64,000 bases of DNA, taken from assembly GCA_025677835.1 (NCBI GenBank), contig JAIXMR010000125.1, forward strand, positions 1 to 64,000. Direction: 5' to 3'. The position numbers and the translations under genes are program-made. The DNA comes from Sporodiniella umbellata. Lineage: Eukaryota; Mucoromycota; Mucoromycetes; Mucorales; Rhizopodaceae. Of this stretch, positions 59,621-64,000 are shown in pieces (within the stretch, counting starts at the first letter, position 1; each line of letters starts with the position of its first letter). The notes beneath the pieces are model-generated. The model saw nothing but the letters and a program-made list of their open reading frames with translations. It searched no databases and was not told where the DNA came from.

Positions 59621-60861
59621 ATGCCTGCCAACGACGCAAAATACATTAAAGAGGTGTGGGCAGAAAATTTAGAGGAAGAGATGGCCTACCTTCGAGATTT
59701 AGTGGAAGACTACCCGTATTTGGCTATGGTAAGCAAAAAAATAAATATATATAAAAAAAAAAAAGGAGTTTTATATAGCTGTGAATACTAACCCACTAGC
59801 TGCTCATTACGATTTCTTTTAATAGGATACAGAGTTTCCTGGTGTTGTAGCTAGACCTATCGGTTCATTCAAAACCTCTTCTGACTATCATTATCAGACG
59901 TTGAGATGTAATGTCGACCTGTTAAAAATCATTCAACTAGGAGTCACCTTTGCTGATCAATACGGAAATCTTCCTGGAAATATATGCACTTGGCAATTTA
60001 ACTTCAAATTCAGTTTAGCGTAAGAATAAGGGATTCTTTTACAGAAAAGCGTGAGAATAACGCTCCATTGGGGTTGTTGTTTGTTTTTTTTTTTTTTTTA
60101 GTGAAGACATGTACGCACAAGATTCAATTGAGTTATTGACAAAGTCAGGAATTGATTTCAAAAAGCATGAGGAATATGGAATTGATGTTGAACACTTTGG
60201 GGAACTTTTGATTAGCTCGGGATTTGTATTATTGGATGATGTAAAGTGGATTTCGTTTCATAGGTCTGTGTGAAGCGTTCTTGAAAATAGAGAGGCGAAA
60301 ACTAAAACGTTTAAAAACATAGTGGATATGACTTTGGCTATCTATTAAAAGTACTGACATGCTCAGTGATGCCAGCAGACGAGTCCGAGTTTTTTGATTT
60401 ACTTCGCACCTACTTTCCATGCATATACGACATTAAATATCTAATGAAGAGTTGTAAGAATTTGAAAGGCGGACTACAAGACATAGCAGATGATTTACAG
60501 GTTATGTTCGCCTTGCAAAAAAAAAAAGAAACAAAAGACTCAATAAAAAAGAAAACTAATTCGACTTTAGGTGGCTAGAATTGGACCTCAACATCAAGCA
60601 GGAAGCGATAGCTTGCTGACATGTACAACGTTTTTTAAAATGAGACAAATGTTTTTTGAAGATAGAATCGATGACCAAAAATATCTGTAAGGCTGGCAAC
60701 CAATCTAATTTACGTTTATTTATCAATTCGAAACTAATGACGCTTTTAGTGGGTACTTGTATGGACTAAAATGCAATCCCAACAACATGAAAGCACTTAC
60801 CACAGCAACACAACAGTTGTCGATATACACTAATAATGAAAAGGCCGCAGTGAAGCAATAA
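59621..60861 (+). CDS. POP2: CCR4-NOT deadenylase subunit CAF1/POP2
   Basis: Shortens mRNA poly(A) tails (DEDD nuclease). Six exons: 59621-59728, 59826-60019, 60102-60263, 60323-60500, 60571-60686 and 60750-60861, giving 289 residues (human CNOT7 285). Start: [21 protein letters not shown]. Catalytic residues: Asp37 and Glu39 in [15 protein letters not shown], the third Asp in [13 protein letters not shown] and the fourth in [30 protein letters not shown] is also conserved. The C-terminus ends shortly after the fold, without the Gln-rich N-terminal extension of yeast Pop2. Convergent with the malate dehydrogenase gene, 224 bp between stops. All exon joints keep phase. Confidence 0.96.
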
Positions 60862-61085
60862 AAACACGCAAAAAAAAAAAAAAAAAAAAGAAAAAAGAGA
60901 GAAGGAAAAAGTCTTTGTTATGTAAATATGTGATTTTTTCTTCTTTTTCTTTTTTCTTTTTTCATAGATCCACATTAGCCCCCCCCCTTTTTTTTTTGTG
61001 TGTGTTTTCTTTGGTGGTTTGAACGATAAATATAAATATATATATTTTTTTTTTTGGTATAAACGAGGGTTTGATTTATTTTATT

Positions 61086-62253
61086 TTACAATTTGGATTC
61101 AGTAACAAAGTTGCTGCCCTTTTCAATGTTGCCCTTCAATTCAGGGGAAGCTTCGTTCAACAACTTCTTTTCAAAATCGTTGATGTTACCGATAGGCAAG
61201 ATCTTTTGGACACCGTTGGCACCCAATTCGACAGGGACAGAGAAATAATCCAAGTCACCGACCAATTTCTTGATGGATTCAGCACCAGACTTATCGGCAT
61301 CCAAGTGAACATAAGTGCACTCGACAACACCCGACTTACCAGCGACAGCAGCTTCAATCAAGTTAAGAGCGAAACGGGCACCAGCAAAGGCCATGGAGAG
61401 AGTAGCGGAACCTGCGCCGTCTTTAGCCTGAACGACCTCATCGCCACCGAATTGGATGCGGTGGGTGACCTTTTCGACCTGTTCTTTGGTCAACTTTTCA
61501 GCGCCGGGCACTTGAGAGAGCAAAGGAAGAATAGTGACACCGCTGTGGCCACCGATGACAGGCACACGAAGTTCAGAGGGGTTGGAGCCAATCAGCTCGG
61601 ATACAAAGGTAGAAGCGCGTACGATATCCAAGGTGGTTACACCAAAGATTCTATAAAGGCGGTAAGTATTGCTTCGTTAGCACAAAAGTGTTACATACCT
61701 CTTGGGGTCGTAGACGTTGTGCTTCTTGAATACCTCAGCAACGATGGGAACAGTGGAATTGACTGGGTTAGAAATGATACACATAAAGGCTTTGGGTGCA
61801 AACTTGGCAGCAGCGGTAGCCAAACTGCTTACAATACCAGCATTGATCTTGAAAAGATCATCTCGTGTCATACCAGGCTTTCTGGGAACGCCGGCGGGAA
61901 TAACAACTGTTTTAAAAACAAATAAATATACTTTTTTTTTTTTTTTTTTTTTTGTAAAAGCAAAAGAAATATACTTTACCAACATCAGCATTTTTGATGG
62001 CTTCTTCAAGCTCGGCATCACCCTTATGGGCAGTCACCTTGGACTTTGTGTTGATATGGCTATAGTTCCAGGTGAGCATAACGTGTGTGTATGTAGCTTG
62101 GTGTGGGCCAACTTACCTAAGATCGGCAGCGACACCAGGTGTGTTTACGATATCGTAAAGAGCCAAGTGAGTAATATGGCTGGATTGTTTCAAAAGAAGA
62201 GAGAGAGGTTGACCAATACCACCAGCAGCACCACAGACAGTTACTTTGACCAT
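61086..62253 (-). CDS. NAD malate dehydrogenase with peroxisomal SKL tail
   Basis: Interconverts malate and oxaloacetate. Four exons: 62253-62117, 62059-61980, 61906-61699 and 61650-61086, giving 329 residues. It starts [20 protein letters not shown] directly with the NAD-binding loop and so has no mitochondrial presequence. Substrate-binding [26 protein letters not shown] and the catalytic histidine in [14 protein letters not shown] follow; [19 protein letters not shown] closes the fold. The last three residues are SKL, the canonical PTS1, so the enzyme is likely the peroxisomal/glyoxysomal form (yeast Mdh3-like), which reoxidises NADH from beta-oxidation. A cytosolic share cannot be ruled out. 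One intron contains a 23-T run. Strong codon bias suggests high expression. Confidence 0.94.
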
Positions 62254-62938
62254 TTTTGATATTTATGTTTCAATTAACGAAAGAAATCCAAAAAAAAGAA
62301 AAAAATGTTGGGGAACAAAAAGAGCTCAAGTGTTTTTTATAGCTTCTATTTTACATTAAAACGCCGAAGTGTGATGCTATAGAAGTTTTATCAAGCGTCT
62401 TTATAGCACAAGAGTCATTATCACATGGACGGTAATTCCATGTGAAATATTTCTGTTTTTTTTTTTTTTTTTTTTTTTTTTTTCTTGGGCCATCTCGAAA
62501 GTTATAGGCGATTACTTTTATCTAAAAGAAAAAAAAAAAAAAAAAAAGAGGAATCACTGCTAATATACGTTTGTTGATTAAACAATCCTGAGTGGCTTTC
62601 TTTTGGATTTTGTTTTTACTATATTTGTTATTTAATTGCTTATCAAATAGTTGAAACACGCTTATATTTCTTGCTATTAAAAAAATAGTCCCTCTGATTT
62701 CTGTCTCTGTGCACTCTCTGTTACTCAAAGCCGGTACCTTTTATGCAACCCAGGGATGTAAGACTCAGTTCTACCCCGCATTTATAAATGAGGGGTATCT
62801 TCCGTATTTCGCCAATTCTCGGTTAGGTGAGGGTGAAGAGGGTTGGCTCTGGTTGACATCACGTCCGTTGAAACCCAGATTCGCGCAAAATTGTCCCTGG
62901 GAAAAAAGTGGTTTTTTATAATCACGGTTTATTTTATT
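62254..62938. other. divergent promoter region, MDH and trehalose synthase genes
   Basis: Shared 5' region of two divergent genes. T-run at 62,456-62,483 and A-run at 62,529-62,547. An AGGGG stress-response-like core lies at 62,791-62,795, before the trehalose synthase gene. An open frame runs on upstream of the 62,939 start without another ATG and is probably 5' UTR. Confidence 0.45.
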
Positions 62939-64000
62939 ATGGCGCTTATTACTGAGAAAAGAGTAGTGGTAGCCACTCTATTCTTACCCTGGACTGTTGA
63001 CTTTAAGCTGTTGGGAAGAAATGAAAAACAGCCGGTGATAACAAAGCCTGCGGAGGACAATAAGAAGAAGCCAAATCTGATTGAAAGTTTGACATGCCAC
63101 CCTTGGCAAGAAAACAAAGAAGAACTGTTTGATTTCAAAAAGCCAGATCATCTCGTTCAGCCCCGGACAAAACAGCAAAGAGACCAGGCAAATAAGAAGC
63201 TGTCCCACCTGCCTGTTCGAAAGTCCTCGCCTGTCGATAGTCCCCAGGCTTTTGCTGATGCTCCTTGGTCCACACAACCAAGTGGGGTGGGAAACATTGG
63301 CTTGAACAATGCTTTGTTTTCTATCCAAGAGCAGCTTCAGAGCTTGGCCTGGGTAGGGACACTGGGTATGCCTACTGAATCCTTATCTGAGAAAACAAAA
63401 GACGAGATGAGAGATGTTTTAGGAGAGAGATACAGTGCTTATCCTGTCATGCCTTCGGATACTGTCTTTGAGGGACATTATAATACCTACTGCAAACAGG
63501 TACACTAACATATATCAATTTTTCTGTTGATGGAGTATTGCTTGCTTTTTTTTTTTTTTTTCTTGGTTGGTTTCTATTGAATACTTACAGTACCGTCTTT
63601 TAAGGTACTATGGCCTTATTTCCATTATGTCGTAAGGGACGATTCTCATAATATGATGTCCAAAGACGATTCGTATCAATTATACAGAGAATTGAATCAA
63701 CAGTTTGCTGATACGATTGTCAAAAACTATAGAGAGGGTGATATCAGTAAGTGGATTTGTGTTTTTATTGATGTAATGCTCTCTTTATAAGAGAGAAATT
63801 TAAGCAGGCCCGTTTTATAAACAATGCATGCCTTTTTATAGTCTGGATAAACGATTATCATTTAATGCTTGTCCCCGGTATGATACGTGAAAAGCTTCCT
63901 AATGCAACCGTTGGATTTTTTCTGCATATTCCCTTCCCGAGCTCAGAGTTATTTCGATGTTTACCGGGTAAGCAATGGGTCAATATGTGTCATTGCAAAA
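62939..64000 (+). CDS. trehalose-6-phosphate synthase family protein (GT20), 5' part
   Basis: Makes or regulates trehalose-6-phosphate from UDP-glucose and glucose-6-phosphate. Three exons are visible: 62939-63499, 63605-63746 and 63842-63967; a donor (GTAAGC) at 63,968 leads out of the window, so the gene is partial (about 276 residues). Start: MALITEKRVVVATLFLPWTVDF, as in the long TPS proteins. After a disordered linker come YPVMPSDTVFEGHYNTYCKQ, VLWPYFHYVVRDD and the GT20 core WINDYHLMLVPGMIREKLP and GFFLHIPFPSSELFRCLPG. The long linker before the domain (about 170 residues) points to a Tps2/Tsl1-like, possibly bifunctional, protein rather than the short Tps1, but the part that would show a phosphatase domain is missing. 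5' exons upstream cannot be excluded. Confidence 0.9.

Noticed and set aside
61071..61925. 285-codon open frame on the + strand
   Set aside because: It is the antisense shadow of the malate dehydrogenase exons; the - strand frame carries every MDH motif.

Overview
This window is nuclear DNA from a filamentous fungus, most probably an early-diverging one of the Mucoromycota (Mucorales-like). The evidence is many short spliceosomal introns (44 to about 100 nt in most genes) with GT...AG ends, a secreted GPI-type chitin deacetylase of the Mucor type, a DUF2015 protein, fungal Zn2Cys6 and bHLH regulators, an Ssh4/Ear1-type ubiquitin-ligase adaptor and a very high density of long poly(A)/poly(T) tracts. 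Gene models were joined by eye from GT...AG sites that keep phase and restore conserved family sequence. No CRISPR, rRNA or convincing tRNA was seen. Genus is not determined.

Layout. Positions 1-36,500 are AT-rich and gene-poor, with long non-coding stretches (up to about 4 kb): a frameshifted O-fucosyltransferase-like gene, proteasome subunit RPN12 (-), a transposase-like remnant plus a MITE, chitin deacetylase (-), an eIF4G-like factor, mitochondrial-type 3-hydroxyacyl-CoA dehydrogenase, a previously hidden 60-residue secreted cysteine-rich peptide gene (-), an Aurora kinase, a paraoxonase-like protein, UBC4/UbcH5-type E2 (-), an NMT1/THI5-like binding-fold protein, a USF-like bHLH factor (-), a second MITE copy and a gene remnant. 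From about 36,500 to 53,700 genes are closely packed and more GC-rich: PEX11 (-), a DUF2015 protein, an Rpp14/Pop5-like RNase P subunit, an SPRY/PPxY Rsp5 adaptor, a PH/coiled-coil protein (-), an orphan nuclear-type protein (-), a CsbD-like stress protein, PCNA, an arrestin-fold protein (-), a Zn2Cys6 regulator (-), a small hypothetical gene and OGG1 (-). From 55,277 to the end lie a peroxisomal acyl-CoA/4-coumarate-CoA ligase-like enzyme, VAP/Scs2, the CAF1/POP2 deadenylase, a malate dehydrogenase ending in SKL (-) and the 5' part of a trehalose-6-phosphate synthase gene that runs off the window.

The genes are mostly unrelated housekeeping functions rather than a cluster. One weak theme is the peroxisome: PEX11, an AMP-forming ligase ending in SRL and a malate dehydrogenase ending in SKL lie within 26 kb. 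Protein turnover (RPN12, UBC4, SPRY/PPxY adaptor, arrestin-fold protein) and genome maintenance (PCNA, OGG1, Aurora) recur as well. The items most worth follow-up are the hidden secreted peptide, the single-base frameshift in the fucosyltransferase gene, the MITE pair with 3-bp target duplications, the read-through-capable 78-nt intron and 14-nt exon in the binding-fold gene, the altered eIF4E-binding site in eIF4G and several unresolved gene fragments.
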